From NCBI GenBank assembly GCA_023213315.1, contig JAKCPI010005305.1, forward strand, positions 52,722 through 116,721: 64,000 nucleotides of DNA, given 5' to 3'. Under the pieces are notes generated by a model. The model made no database searches, was not told where the DNA came from, and saw only the letters and a program-made list of their open reading frames with translations. This document shows, piece by piece, positions 43,440 through 54,573 of this stretch (the first letter of the stretch is position 1; every line of letters starts with the position of its first letter). Both the position numbers and the translations under genes were made by a program. The stretch is from Euborellia annulipes (Eukaryota > Arthropoda > Insecta > Dermaptera > Anisolabididae).

Positions 43440-43600
43440 ATTCAGGTATTTAGAGCTTTATTAGACAATGATCAAAGTCAGGATTCTGACATTCTGGCTG
43501 CAGAAGGAGTCCATTCACCTGTAAAGGTCGATTATGTCATGACATATCAGCCTCCGTCTAGAATTCTGCTACAACAGGTGCATGTCTTTAAAAGGAATTG
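43440..43600. promoter_or_regulatory. Candidate conserved non-coding element
   Basis: Complex unique stretch. 43568-43599 (GCTACAACAGGTGCATGTC...AAAAGGAATT) closely matches 22031-22061. It contains the E-box CAGGTG and the palindrome GTCATGAC. Confidence 0.3.
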
Positions 43601-44827
43601 AAAATATTAAATGTAAATAAAATAATTACTTGTAATATTTTAAAGATTTTATTTAAGAAAAAAAGTAGAGTAATTAATTAAGATTCTTTGATTATGAGTC
43701 AACCTTTAAAGTATATAAAAGGAAATTTCATTTAAAGAAAAATTAATATACTGTATTATGAATATATTTAAAGAGATATTAAATAAATCAAGAATTTTAA
43801 AAACATTTTATAGGGATTGATAAATATGACTATGATGCCATCTGCCGAGAAAAATCACAAATAAAGTGGTCCTAATTGAATTGTATTGGAATTGCATTGA
43901 AAGTATTTTTTAATAAATAATACTAGCCGGGGGGCCTGCGACGGACCCTCGCCTCTCTATAGGTCAAGCACGATACCTATAGGAAAAATGTTTTTATCTA
44001 AAATTCTCTTTTTCGATTTGAGAATTATTTCTATTTAAATAATGGTTTAGTTTATAATTTTATTGCTATATTAATCTAGATGACATTATCCGCCGGTGGT
44101 TGCATTTAATTAAAACCCTGGGATTAATTGAATTCATTACCCTTTAAATATAATGAGAAAAATTCAAATGACGATTAATTTTACTAATCAATCAGAGAGT
44201 GAATGAATGGAAAGTGAAAATGTAACATGTTTAAGAGAGTTAGTAAACGTTTTTATTCATTCGAAAACGTGAATAACAAGAAAAACACATTTGTCTTCCT
44301 TGGCAACTGAGATGGAGACATAGGCCCTGTCCTCATTATTTTCAGGGAGGAAGGTGTCACACGATCTCGTGGGAAGAAGCAAAAAAAATAAAAATAAAAA
44401 CCCAGTTAAAGGGGCATAATCCTAAGGGTAAAAAAAAAAAAAATTAAATCATGATTTATAACTAAAAAATTGGAAGAGGATTTCCTGTCAAATACTTGGG
44501 ATTATTTGAACAAAAAAATAAAACATGAAAAATAAGCATATATTTGAAAAATTTGGACTTTTAAGTCACCGAAATCAGGATGTTAGAGATCAGGGTTAAA
44601 GATTGGTCAAATATTTAAGATATTTATACAAAGATATGGTAGAGGAAAAAAAAGGAACGTAGGGAGATTAGTTGTTTCAGGTGGTGAGCCTATCATCTGT
44701 GTCATTTCATGTCACTAAGTCAACCTTAACTTATCTAGATGAAGGAAGAAGGTTCTATTAAGCAAGGCATTGAGCTGGATTTCTGGATTGGTGATCTAAG
44801 AAAACAAGTCTATCAAATTTTATATTT
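43601..44827. other. Unassigned DNA
   Basis: A G+C-rich block CTAGCCGGGGGGCCTGCGAC at 43924-43943 resembles the hairpin blocks at 4.2 and 12.5 kb. The rest is A+T-rich without recognised features. Confidence 0.45.
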
Positions 44828-44982
44828 TTAAGGTCTTTTTCGTCAACGGAGGTCATTTAGACCCTGTCTCTATTTATTTCAAGTTAATTGGCTACCAATT
44901 ATCGCATGAGACGGGATGCGAACGCGCGACCTTTGGTACAGAAGGCCAGCACGCTAACCACTACACCAAGGCCCGAGGGCAA
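44828..44982 (-). mobile_element. SINE A, full length
   Basis: On minus: tRNA-like head GCCCTCGGGCCTTGGTGTAG, TGGTTAGCGTGCTGGCC, B-box region GGTCGCGCGTTCGCATCCCG, body GATAATTGGTAGCCAATTAA, and a 3' domain GACCTCCGTTGACGAAAAAG ACC. The A and B boxes are close to tRNA consensus. The 88-89-codon ORFs overlapping it are incidental. Confidence 0.85.
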
Positions 44983-45431
44983 TTTGTTTACTTATATGTG
45001 TATTATTTGTATCAGTGTTGTTGTAATGTGTTTATTTATATTAGTGTTAATTGTATTAATTTTAATGTTGTATCCCCTCAGGAGCTCGCATCTTGTGAAG
45101 CTCTTGGTTGGCAATTACGACCAGTTATCCGAGCTAAGATCGGGATTTCTTTAACATTCCTTATGTTATCTTCCTTTTCTCCTCCCCAAACGTCAGGCCT
45201 AGCGACATATCGGATTGCTCTTTTTTTTCGGTCGCATCTGGTTTTTAATTTGTCTACCCCAAAATAGTGGATTGAGGGTAAGAAAGAAGAAAACAAGATA
45301 TTGACTACGAATTCATTTCAATATATTAAGTGTAAATGACCTAAGATAGTGAAAAAGTCCATAAGAAAAATATTCCTTTTAGGACTATTAGGCCTTTAAA
45401 CAAATTTAAATTAATAAAAATCACTTTTAAA

Positions 45432-45690
45432 AGAAGCCCCCGGGTTTGGCGTAGTAAGTAGCGCGCCTACCTCCTATACCAAACGTCGCGGGTTCGGACC
45501 CAGGCAGTCCGATGATTTTATTTAAGCCATTTGGATACCAGATGGCTTAAATAGAAATGCCTGACCCCACAATAGATATTTTCTCTACAACGGTTATCGT
45601 CAAAGTCTTATATGGCCTAAGTTGCCGAAAAGACTGTATGAATGTGTGTGTGAATGTGAGTGTGAATGAGAAAAAAGTGTGAATGTTTTT
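45432..45690 (+). mobile_element. SINE B, full length
   Basis: Head GGTTTGGCGTAGTAAGTAGC and GCGGGTTCGGACCC (A and B boxes), paired AAGCCATTTGG/CCAGATGGCTT hairpin, CTACAACGGTTATCGTCAAA, 3' domain GGCCTAAGTTGCCGAAAAGA, TGTGAATG repeats and an A-rich end. It is the reference copy for the family. Confidence 0.9.
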
Positions 45691-45754
45691 AAAAAATAAA
45701 AAATAGGAATAAATAAATAAAAAAAAAAAAAAAACTTTTAAAAGAATATAACAA

Positions 45755-45810
45755 CCCAGATAGCACAGTACGTCTTATGTACGTACATAAGACGTACTTT
45801 GCTATCTGGG
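45755..45810. mobile_element. 56-bp palindromic mini-element
   Basis: CCCAGATAGCACAGTACGTC runs to the axis TATGTAC|GTACATA and back, with one mismatch in 28 pairs. The same end sequence bounds the element at 58547-58672. Confidence 0.75.
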
Positions 45811-45924
45811 AATCGTTGTAAGAGATTAAATTTAAGTGATTAATTAAGTGAAATAAAAAAGAAGTGAATACTTTATTTAGGTGAGTTTGTATAGCAAATG
45901 AAAATGAAAAAAGTATATTTTTAG

Positions 45925-46130
45925 TTGTCATGGCAAGTAATGAAATATCCAGCTGAAGTGGAGTTCGTGTACACTGGCTAATGGACCACAGGGGGAGTCA
46001 ACCACACAAAACACAGGAAGTGCCGAGGGAGTTTTTTTTTTTTTTTTGCGAGTCCTAGAGAGGAACCGTCTTGTGCTCTTTCACTCAAACAATCTTAACT
46101 TGTCTCTTGTATCTTTTAATCCGAAACAGC
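45925..46130. other. Complex unique stretch
   Basis: Non-repetitive, G+C-richer DNA with a 15-T run (46031-46046). No ORF or family recognised. Confidence 0.35.
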
Positions 46131-46589
46131 AAAAGAAACGTTCCATATAAAGTTAAATCATAGAAACAACCCCCTCCCTCCTGTCTATCCTAAACAACAA
46201 AACGAAGATTTATGTGTGCAAGGTCATTATCAATGAAATACAACCCAAAAGGGAATAGTCTAATGACTATGTTCCTGTCACGGGATAAAAAAAAATCAAA
46301 AACAAGTCTAAAATAAATCTTGATTGAAAATAATGTTTTAATTTTAAAGAATTAATCAAATGAAAAAAGGTAGTTCACTTAATGAAGTCAGAAACAAGAT
46401 GCGGAGTAATAAATTTAAGAAAAAAAAAAAAAAATTATTGCATTGAGATATAATGAAAAATAACTCATGATTGATAAATTAAACATGATTGTGATTTTTT
46501 TTCCAGAAAATCACTGTCTAACAAATTTTGTTAAATGATAATTCCTTAAAAAAAAAAAAAAAAAAAATACGAAATTAATTATAAAATTT

Positions 46590-46850
46590 CCTCTCATATT
46601 TAATACCCTGAGATAGAACTTTGCCGTGATCAACAGTTTTGTCTTTCTCGTTATGAGAGCTGACTCATGACGAAATGAGAAGACACGTGGGAATTACATT
46701 ACATGTGAGAATGTATGGATTACGTCCACAATTACGGTACAATAGAACAAGAGAGTTGTTAGGTCATTCTTTCTATATGAAAGACGATCCGTAGTGGATC
46801 GGCGCCTATTCTGGTTCTCGCGGAAGAATTCACTGGTTAATACAATTAGC
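46590..46850. promoter_or_regulatory. Candidate conserved non-coding element
   Basis: It contains TGACTCATGAC (AP-1-like), CACGTG (E-box) and the hairpin CGATCCGTAGTGGATCGG. Unique and G+C-richer than its flanks. Confidence 0.35.
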
Positions 46851-47204
46851 AAGAGTTAAACAAAGGAAAAGAACAAAAATGTGAAATATGACACATTTAT
46901 CTGAAAACCACAATTGTTAAATAACAAGGTTAAGATTTGTTTTAAATCTCTTTTTTTATTACATCAAATGACAAGGTAATTAATCCGATAAAATTGATTT
47001 CTTTGATTATTTTCAAAAAGTGATCTAAAAAAGAAATCTCTGTCATTTTTTTTAATTAGTAATATATTTTTAGACAAATTAAATAAAGTTTTCGAAATTT
47101 AAAAAATAAAATTTTGAGACAAATAATAGTAAAATTCTCTGTTAATTTCTTAATAATAATGCCGGTATATATCATCCCTCCTCCCCTCCACCACCACCCC
47201 ATAG

Positions 47205-47357
47205 TCGAAGAACTAGATTTGTTGACAAAGGTCAATAATGATAGACTGGAAGCTAAGGGGAGCGGGTTCGGATCCCAGGCAGTCCGATAAAACTATTTAA
47301 ATCATTTGGATATCAAATGATATAAATAAATATGCCAGAACCCAAAATATTATATAT
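47205..47357 (+). mobile_element. SINE C, left part
   Basis: GAAGAACTAGATTTGTTGAC, AAAGGTCAATAATGATAGAC, B box GCGGGTTCGGATCCC and the paired ATCATTTGG/CAAATGAT motifs follow the SINE C order seen at 47697-47910. The copy is split by the element at 47366-47629 and its tail resumes at 47638. Confidence 0.7.
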
Positions 47358-47365
47358 AACCTATT

Positions 47366-47629
47366 CACTGGCGTAGCGAGCTCAACTCGCGCCCGGGGCA
47401 CAATACCTTTTTAGCCCCCCCCCCTCCCCATTCGAAAACCATATAATATCATATGTAAAATATACAAAATTATTATATTTCACTGGCACTATATTTTTAA
47501 AATATATTTTCCAGAAATGAATTATAATAAAAATAAAAATTATCCAGCAATTTTTTTGTTTTGGCTCCCCTTTGTGACTAGCGCCCTGGGCATGATGACC
47601 CTCCTTGCTCCCCCCTCGCTACGCCACTG
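47366..47629. mobile_element. hAT-like miniature element inside SINE C
   Basis: Ends CACTGGCGTAGCGAG and, inverted, CAGTGGCGTAGCGAG (one mismatch). Flanking octamers AACCTATT and ATCCTATT agree at 7 of 8 positions. C-rich subterminal region; no transposase. Confidence 0.8.
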
Positions 47630-47637
47630 ATCCTATT

Positions 47638-47696
47638 TAAATAATTTGTATCGTTTAAAAGTCTTATGGCCGAAGATGCCGACGACTTAAAAAAAT
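47638..47696 (+). mobile_element. SINE C, right part (tail)
   Basis: Continues the interrupted copy with AAAGTCTTATGGCCGAAGAT, GCCGACGACTT and poly-A. Confidence 0.65.
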
Positions 47697-47910
47697 AGCA
47701 TCCCTCGTGGTCAAGAAGTTGGAGATGTTGATAAATGTCAATATTGATAATCTAAAAACCAAAGAGAGTGGGTTCTGACCTCAGACAGGCCGATGTATTT
47801 ATTTAAATCATTTGGATACCGACTGGTATAAATAAATATAATAGGACCCCAATGTATATTGTAATTAATATAAGGCCTAAGATGTTGAAAAGATTTTAAA
47901 TATATATATA
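47697..47910 (+). mobile_element. SINE C
   Basis: Head CCTCGTGGTCAAGAAGTTGG, AATGTCAATATTGATAATCT, degenerate B box GTGGGTTCTGACC, paired motifs around AAATCATTTGGATACC, tail GGCCTAAGATGTTGAAAAGA. It directly follows another SINE C copy. Confidence 0.72.
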
Positions 47911-48136
47911 TATAGGCCTATAGCACAAATAGAAATAATCTTAAAAAAATATAGAGAATTAATTTTGGGGAAAGAATCTTTTGATAAGTCAACTATTATA
48001 CATGATACATACCAGGCATCTCAAGATCATCCAATTTTGACATTAAAATCTGTTTTTATTTTACTTTAACTTTCCAACTCCATGTAAACTAATCCCCTAT
48101 TTTAGGATGATATCAAAATTGTAAAAATGAGGTCGT
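47911..48136. other. Unassigned A+T-rich DNA
   Basis: TAGGCCTA at 47913-47920; nothing else recognised. Confidence 0.5.
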
Positions 48137-48234
48137 GTTGCTGGAAGATATGCAACCAAAATGACAATTTCATTATTGCTCCGAAATAATTGAAAAGTTC
48201 AAGTTTTGGGTTGCATATCTTCTAGTGAGCCAAC
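48137..48234. ncRNA. Possible hairpin RNA (weak miRNA-like candidate)
   Basis: GAAGATATGCAACC pairs perfectly with GGTTGCATATCTTC, extended by AAAA/TTTT and a lower GTTG/CAAC step with a bulge. The loop is about 45 nt. The geometry is only roughly that of a miRNA precursor and no seed is recognised. It could be a small fold-back repeat. Confidence 0.2.
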
Positions 48235-49580
48235 GCAAAGGGATTTAATCCGTAGCATTAATATCGTATATTTCGAATGTCAGAGCTGGGTATATACTCT
48301 GTTGTTTAGGACCAATCCCGATTAAAGACAAAGAAAGAAGAACTGCAAATGTTAAATATTTATATTGTATTAATAAATTTATAAAAAAAATAAATGATTT
48401 TTATTATGATTAACAGGTGTTGTTACGCCTTCCCCTAATAGTCACCATTTCTCCTAATCCTTAAAATTTTTCTGCTTAAATAACCATGAATCAATTATTT
48501 ATTTGCATAATTATTGAAGAAATAAATCAGTAGAAAAGAAATAATTAAAAAAAATTGAATAGTTTTATAAAAAAAAAAAAAAAAAAATTATAAAAAAAAG
48601 TTCATGTTAAAAGAGAATAGGAAAACGTGTTTTTTATTCAATTGGTTAATAGCGTTAAAAGAGAGGTTTTGACCGAAATTCAAACCGTTCCCATAGTTGA
48701 ATCCCGGTTCATTTCCGCAGTCTCAATTCTGAGTCATTTAACAGTCAAAGCAAAGTCAAAGACTTCTTAAAACGAGCATTTGTTTTTACTTTATCATGCT
48801 TCCCCCCCCCCCCCCAATCCCCTCACATATATTCTTATTATTATTTATCCTTTTTTAATTTTTTCCTTCATGAAGCAAGTGAAAATTACTTAAATAAATT
48901 CGAATGATTCGTATATATTATAAATTTACAAATTGAATAATTCAGGTTATTTAAATAAAAAAAAAAAATAATTCATCAGTTATGAATGTTTAAAATGAAT
49001 AAATATTTTTTTTAAATATCTAAACAGAAAGCTTCTAATGGTTAAAATAGCAAACAATCTCTATAGGATAATTATATAAACTTAATGATTTTCAATTAAT
49101 AAGAAATTATGACATACGAATATATAATTTTAATTAAGAATATTTATCGAAATGCTAGACAAATTGCTTCAGGGTTCAGGTGATTGTCCTGAACACTGGG
49201 TGGTAATTGCAATAAATTATGTTGCTTAGGTTAGGAAGCAAGGTCTTTAAGTCCTCTCCAGAGCTTGTCGATTTTAACATAGAATAAATAATACTTTCTT
49301 TATATTATTGGCCTTTAGATTATATCAATATTAACATTCAAATGTCTAAATTTGGTATTTAAAACAAGGAATATTCTTATATATTCAAGGCCTTCTAGAA
49401 TCCAAAATTATTAATTCGATGATATCTTAGGTGAATTAATGAGTGTGCTAAATTCAATATCTTTAAATAATTAAAAATTTGAAAATGAAATATAGTCTAT
49501 TATCTGAAAGACTCAGAAAGAAAAAAAAACCTTAAAATTGTTTAATTATGTCAGTATTGTTGAAATCATTTTATTAATTT
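48235..49580. other. Unassigned A+T-rich DNA
   Basis: C-run at 48804-48817, A-runs near 48560-48590. Nothing coding recognised. Confidence 0.5.
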
Positions 49581-49830
49581 ATAATTTTCAGAACGAACTG
49601 ATCCTGATCTCTACAGTCTAGTAAGCACGAGGCAGATAGTATCCTAGAGTTGTAGAAGTCGGTGATGTTTCTGAACAGTCTGAACAGTTATTCGTCCGCC
49701 ACGGCCAGCCAATCTAAATATCCTTTATAAATGACCTATTTCTCGCCTCGGGACTTTGCTTTGTCATATTTGCTAATTATGTACTCCATTTGCATAGGCT
49801 GATATTTAGATTTTGAAGGTTGAGTGAATT
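49581..49830. promoter_or_regulatory. Candidate conserved non-coding element
   Basis: Complex unique stretch containing CATTTGCATAGG (POU octamer-like ATTTGCAT), CTAATTATG and CTTTATAAATGACC. No ORF. Confidence 0.35.
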
Positions 49831-50330
49831 TTTTTATCACTAGCGAAACAAACATTTAAGACAAGATATAAAATCAAAAAGTTCATTGGTCTTTGTTACC
49901 ATATATAGTAAGAATTGAAGTTAAAAATAAAATGGAATTTTAATAAAGCGTTAGTTTATTTAGTGGCTATGGATTAAGAATTGTGAAGATAAAAAATCAG
50001 TCAAAGGGATTAAATAAATAAAAATTTTATTTATTTTTACAATCAATGTTTCGAGCGCTGGTACAGTACAGTATAAAAAATACTTTTCGGTAATTTTTCT
50101 CTTACTTTCTATCATAAAGAGCTTACGAATTAAAGTAGAGATCTGTAATTTGCAGTGACGTGAGATCTTTATTGTAACATCATTTCATTATATTTATTGG
50201 ACTGCTACTAATTAAAACGTCAAATTCGAGTATACGTATGAATAGTATAGAAAAATTGTAAAATTCAATTATTATTAATCCCAAAAGAGTTAGTTAAACT
50301 AATGAGTTTAGTATTTTTTAGAAATAATCC
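49831..50330. other. Unassigned A+T-rich DNA
   Basis: A short CAATGTTTCGAGCGCTGG at about 50044 resembles the GAAAC fold-back family; otherwise nothing recognised. Confidence 0.45.
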
Positions 50331-50530
50331 ACAAATTGAATTTTTTCAAATTTACACATTTGTTACATTAGGCCCCATTTGTGTTGGCGAGGGTGAATAA
50401 TGCTGGTCTTTATTTGCAATGATTCATCACTACCACCGAAGAAATCACCCTCAAGCGTTAATTCCACCCTCGAAATGAATGGGCGGACAACGACCATCAA
50501 GTGCTTGAATAAATGACATATTTATTTGCA
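50331..50530. promoter_or_regulatory. Candidate conserved non-coding element
   Basis: Two related words, GAGGGTGAATAATGC and CACCCTCAAGCG/CACCCTCGAAATG, occur within 90 bp. TCAAGTGCTTGAAT holds the inverted NK2-type core CAAGTGCTTG. Unique sequence. Confidence 0.3.
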
Positions 50531-50946
50531 ACATTTCTATAGAAATGTTTCAGATAAATTTTTCTATATACTATAGAAAAATTTAATAAATTAGAATATG
50601 GTGCCAAGATCATTATAATAAATAAATAAAAAAATAAATAAATAAATTAGAATAAATCAATCAATTTAGAATATTAATATAAAAAAAAGGATACCTAATA
50701 TTTTATTTAAATTTTATTAGAGTTTTTATTTTGAAAATTCCATTCTATATCGATTTAAATATAGGTGGTAGTGCCAAATGTCTAATATAGAAAATTGAGT
50801 GATTCAACTTCTAAGTTAAGAGTAAGCAGTTAAGAATTGTTTTCAATAATTTTAAATATGGTAATTAGGCATAAATAATAATTAACTACAATTACAAACC
50901 AGAAAAAATTCTCTCGCTTTTCGGGGAATCTTGTTCTAAGGCTCTT
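50531..50946. other. Unassigned A+T-rich DNA
   Basis: Nothing recognised; the right edge is the target duplication of the adjacent SINE. Confidence 0.5.
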
Positions 50947-51140
50947 TTTTTTCTTTTTTTTTTTAAACATTCACACTTTTTTCTCATTCACACTCACATT
51001 CACAGACTTTTCGGCAACTCAGGCCATTTAAGACTTTAGACGATAACCGTTGTAAGTAATATATATATATATATGGGGGTTCAGGCATTTATATTTAAGA
51101 GATCTGGTATCCAAATGGCTTAAATAAAATTATCGGACTG
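50947..51140 (-). mobile_element. SINE B, 5'-truncated, with 12-bp duplication
   Basis: TCTAAGGCTCTT lies on both sides (50935-50946 and 51141-51152). TGTGAATG tail, GGCCTGAGTTGCCGAAAAGT domain on minus and body are present. The copy stops at GACAGTCCGATAA, before the tRNA promoter. Confidence 0.9.
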
Positions 51141-51152
51141 TCTAAGGCTCTT

Positions 51153-52066
51153 AAAATAAATGTTTGATATCTGACAATGGGATGTTCAATAATAGATGAG
51201 TAAATATTCAACTGTACATTAAAATAAACCTAAGTTCAACTTTGCTCCTTTATATTATGAGCTCTAAAAAGTTTTATTAGTTGGGCAAAATTTTGCTAAT
51301 AAGGGCTTTTCATTAAACATGTCAAAATGTGATGTAAAGTAATTTGCATTGAATTCCAAAAAAAAGTATGTAATTTGCAAACGAAACTATGAAAAAAATA
51401 TTTTTTTTTTACTACTAAATTTATTGAAACATTTATCCTAGTGTTTTTGATAAATTTTACCTAATGTAATTATGATTCAACTATAGCCAAAAAAATTTTG
51501 ATCGCCCGTGAGTCGATTTTTTCTCTTTTCTCTGAAGGATTGATCCTGAACCCCTCCCCCCTCCTCTGTGTAGAGTAGCTGATTAGAGTAAGTCTAAAAC
51601 ATAACTACTTGTGCTCAGGACTCATTAGCGTAGCAAACGATAGCAATTGAAGCGAACAAATGCCTTAAAAAGTAAACAAACCAATTGCTAGTCAGTCATT
51701 GAACCAGGAAATGGATCTTGGGGTTTTCATTTTCCAAAAGAGATATAGATTTCAAAAGACTTTATAAAAATAACTTGAAGGGCCTGACTTGAATCCTCAG
51801 GAGTTTTACGTCAAAGGAAAATAAAGATATTTTCAAGTCTAAAAGCATCTGTTTGAAAAGTGAATTTTATCTTAATAACCTCGATTTGAAAAAAATAAAT
51901 TTGGTAGTAGACCTTAATGAAACTTTTTTCTGACATAAAGATTAATAACTACTAAGATTTATGTATTGTATGGGATATTATAAAACATTCCCTGGAAAGG
52001 AACCCGGAATCTCTAGTCTAGACTGGGATTGATACTTTCTGCTGTTTAGCCCATCATCAATATAAA
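51153..52066. other. Unassigned DNA
   Basis: 51520-51780 is moderately complex; no ORF or repeat family recognised. Confidence 0.45.
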
Positions 52067-52074
52067 TCTGACAT

Positions 52075-52332
52075 CAGTGGCGGATCCAGAGGTGTTTCTC
52101 GGGGGGGGGGGGGGTAATCTGAAGTGACTGGTCGCACAGCACACATTTTTTTCTTAATTTCGGTAATTTAAAGGCGTATTCTGTACTTCTTTGCCAGAAT
52201 ATAAATATAAATCAAATTTTTAAAATTTTACATTAAAAATACATTTTTTTCGAAAAAAAGTTTGTTTGTTTTTTCAAACCTCAGGGGGGTAATCACCCCC
52301 CTTTACCCCCCCCCTCCTTGTATCCGCCCTTG
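52075..52332. mobile_element. hAT-type miniature element, second copy
   Basis: Same family as 7721-7994: end CAGTGGCGGATCCAGAGG, G-run, TAATCTGAAGTGACTGGTCG (HX-head relic), TTTCGGTAATTT, C-run, right end CAAGGGCGGATACAAGG inverted. Exact 8-bp duplication TCTGACAT at 52067-52074 and 52333-52340. Confidence 0.92.
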
Positions 52333-52340
52333 TCTGACAT

Positions 52341-52445
52341 TCAGTCTTTTCGGCATCTTACGCCATGTAGCACTCCCCCTTGGTTTTTAGATTATCAATA
52401 TTGACATTTGTCAACATCTCTGACCTCTCAGCCACGTGGAGATGA
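52341..52445 (-). mobile_element. SINE C, head and tail
   Basis: Plus-strand CAGTCTTTTCGGCATCTTAC is the tail; TTTTTAGATTATCAATATTG, then ACATTTGTCAAC and CCACGTGGAG form the head in reverse. The middle body is deleted. Confidence 0.6.
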
Positions 52446-53023
52446 GATTTAGTTAAATTATTAAGGTTAACTACGATGGATTTTCAAAAAACTAAAAAGG
52501 TTAATAAGGGAAAGTTTATTTCTGAATTATTGTAGACCTATTTTTTTTTTTTTTTTTATCATGTTAAATCATAAATTCAGAGGAAGATGCATATAGATAT
52601 CATTAAATTTCCTTACTTGACATAGATTTTTTTTTCTTTTTAATAAAATGAAATCTCAAATATTTTATTAGATACAAGTAGAGATACTAGCTAGCTCTGC
52701 TGCATTTTTTTTTTTATGATAGATTTTTTTTTATTATAAACTTGCATTCCGTAAGCTCTTCACGTAGTTATGGGAGTTTCGCCTTCCTGGACTTCAGAGT
52801 AAGGAAGAAAAAAATTCGTCTCTTAAATTTATAAAATATTTTTGAATTGTAATCTTTCTCCTTGTACATGTATCATGCTTGCTTGACTCCATTTAGATTT
52901 GATGATAAACATTAAAATAAATTTTACATACATATTTTGAATCGAACTTAAAGATTAATTGTATTTATTTAACATTTAGTAGTTATAAGGACACCATACA
53001 TGTATATCATTAAATTAAATGAT
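52446..53023. other. Unassigned A+T-rich DNA
   Basis: T-runs at 52541-52557; nothing recognised. Confidence 0.5.
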
Positions 53024-53277
53024 CAATAGATGAAAGAAGTAGACAGGTAATTAATCTCCACAAATTAAAACTCCCTGGAAACAGTTTCTGCTTAAATTAG
53101 ATAAGGCCACTTTAAGTCCAATTATTGAGCTGAAAGTATTTTATAAAATATAAAAATTTCAGCTCAATAACTGGACTGAAGATGGCTTTATCTAATTAAA
53201 GCCGAAACTGTTTCCTTAACAGAGAGTTTTATTTCATCGAGACTAATTACTTGGCTGCCTGCTCCTTTCATGTATTG
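53024..53277. repeat. Fold-back element with CTGAAGATGGC...GCCGAAAC
   Basis: Arms of about 100 bp (53024-53134 and 53160-53277) are imperfect inverted copies. The right arm reads GGACTGAAGATGGCTTTA, a 6-base loop, TAAAGCCGAAACTG: a fully paired helix between a CTGAAGA box and a GAAAC box. It ends GCTGCCTGCTCCTTTCATG. Confidence 0.75.
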
Positions 53278-53429
53278 TTTAAATACAACAGCCATTTTAT
53301 TTCTTCAAAAAAATTGATATAATTCTCAAAGCGAGAGAGAACTTTGCGTTCAATTTTTACACATGATACAATTGATATACATGTATTGTGACCCTATAAT
53401 TAATTCCGGGAACCATAATGTGTTGAAAG

Positions 53430-53540
53430 ACTGAAGATGGCACTAGGAAATTAACCCGAAACGTCTCAATAAATTGTTGAACAATCGGAGCCTTTTGTTT
53501 TTGGATGCTCCTGCTCCTTTCACTATTCTGCAATTACACA
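53430..53540 (+). repeat. Single arm of the same fold-back family
   Basis: GACTGAAGATGGCACTAGG, then TTAACCCGAAACGTCTCAAT and TGCTCCTGCTCCTTTCA match the right arm of the preceding element in order. Confidence 0.65.
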
Positions 53541-53819
53541 GCCACAGAATTCATTGGTATATTTATTTATTTTAAAGTTTAAGTAAAAAAATGTAAAAGT
53601 GATAATTTCAGAGGATAGAGAGAGCACCTTCATACCACTCAGGGGGGGGGGTCGTTTCGGAATCATAAAATTTTGAATTATAGTAAGATAAAGTTATTTC
53701 TGATTTAATTTAGTTACCTAAATATTAATATAGATCCCGATTAAAATTATTATTATTAAAAAGAAATATTCCGAGTTTGTTAACAATCAGACGGCTTCGC
53801 TATTAGGGTTATATATTAT
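53541..53819. other. Unassigned A+T-rich DNA
   Basis: G-run at 53641-53650; nothing else recognised. Confidence 0.5.
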
Positions 53820-54004
53820 ATAACCTCCTGCTGGCAGCTATGAATAGTCGAATCAATGTCAATACCAGCAGCGATTGCCAACCCGGCCGACTGGCTGCCT
53901 ACCAATAAGTTATAGCATACAGGATGACTATACGAGATGTTAGCTACACTTCGCTACATGCATTCAAATGTCCAGGACATGTATGACACAGCCGGAAGCC
54001 CGCG

Positions 54005-54036
<32 letters not shown>

Positions 54037-54130
54037 CAGTCCTAGAGATACATTCACCTAATTGTGGCAATAGGTCGAGTCTTCTATTTCTATCTGTCCT
54101 TTATCGAGTTTCGAGTGCCTTGGATTTTAA
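53820..54130. promoter_or_regulatory. Candidate conserved non-coding element with (CT)n
   Basis: Complex unique stretch with GGCAGCTATGAATAGTCGAA, AGCGATTGCCAACCCGGCCG and a (CT)n run at 54003-54030. The 68-codon ORF across it is made partly of the CT repeat. Confidence 0.3.
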
Positions 54131-54573
54131 TCCATTTGATTAATGGGAACATCTTAAAAGAGCTTTAGAAATAACTGTCTTTTAATATCTTTTAATGCTA
54201 AATATAAAATGTAATTGACTACTAGAGATAGAATTAAAAAAATAGAAAATAACCTTTCGAAAATAATCAAATTGAAACAAATTTAGTTAATGATTTCAAA
54301 ATAGGTGATGAATTTAAATTTTCATTTAAAATGAAATTTCTAATTGCTTTTAATATATAAAGGAACGAAAAAGTGAAATTCTTTTAATGGGTTACTTTTT
54401 TTTAAAGATAATGTACTGCAATAGTTAACCTGAGAAATGAATGAAAAATGTAATTTAGTCCCCACAACGATCTAGGTCCAAAGTTATTTTGAACTTTTTT
54501 ATTGAGAATGCTTTCTATAGTATATAATGTGGTAGGGGAGGCTAGTTTTTTAGGTAGTACAAGGGTTACCAAA
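54131..54573. other. Unassigned A+T-rich DNA
   Basis: Nothing recognised. Confidence 0.5.

Noticed and set aside
53150..53215. Canonical hammerhead ribozyme
   Set aside because: An extra base lies between CTGAAGA and helix II and no clear helix I/III closure was found; kept only as hammerhead-like.
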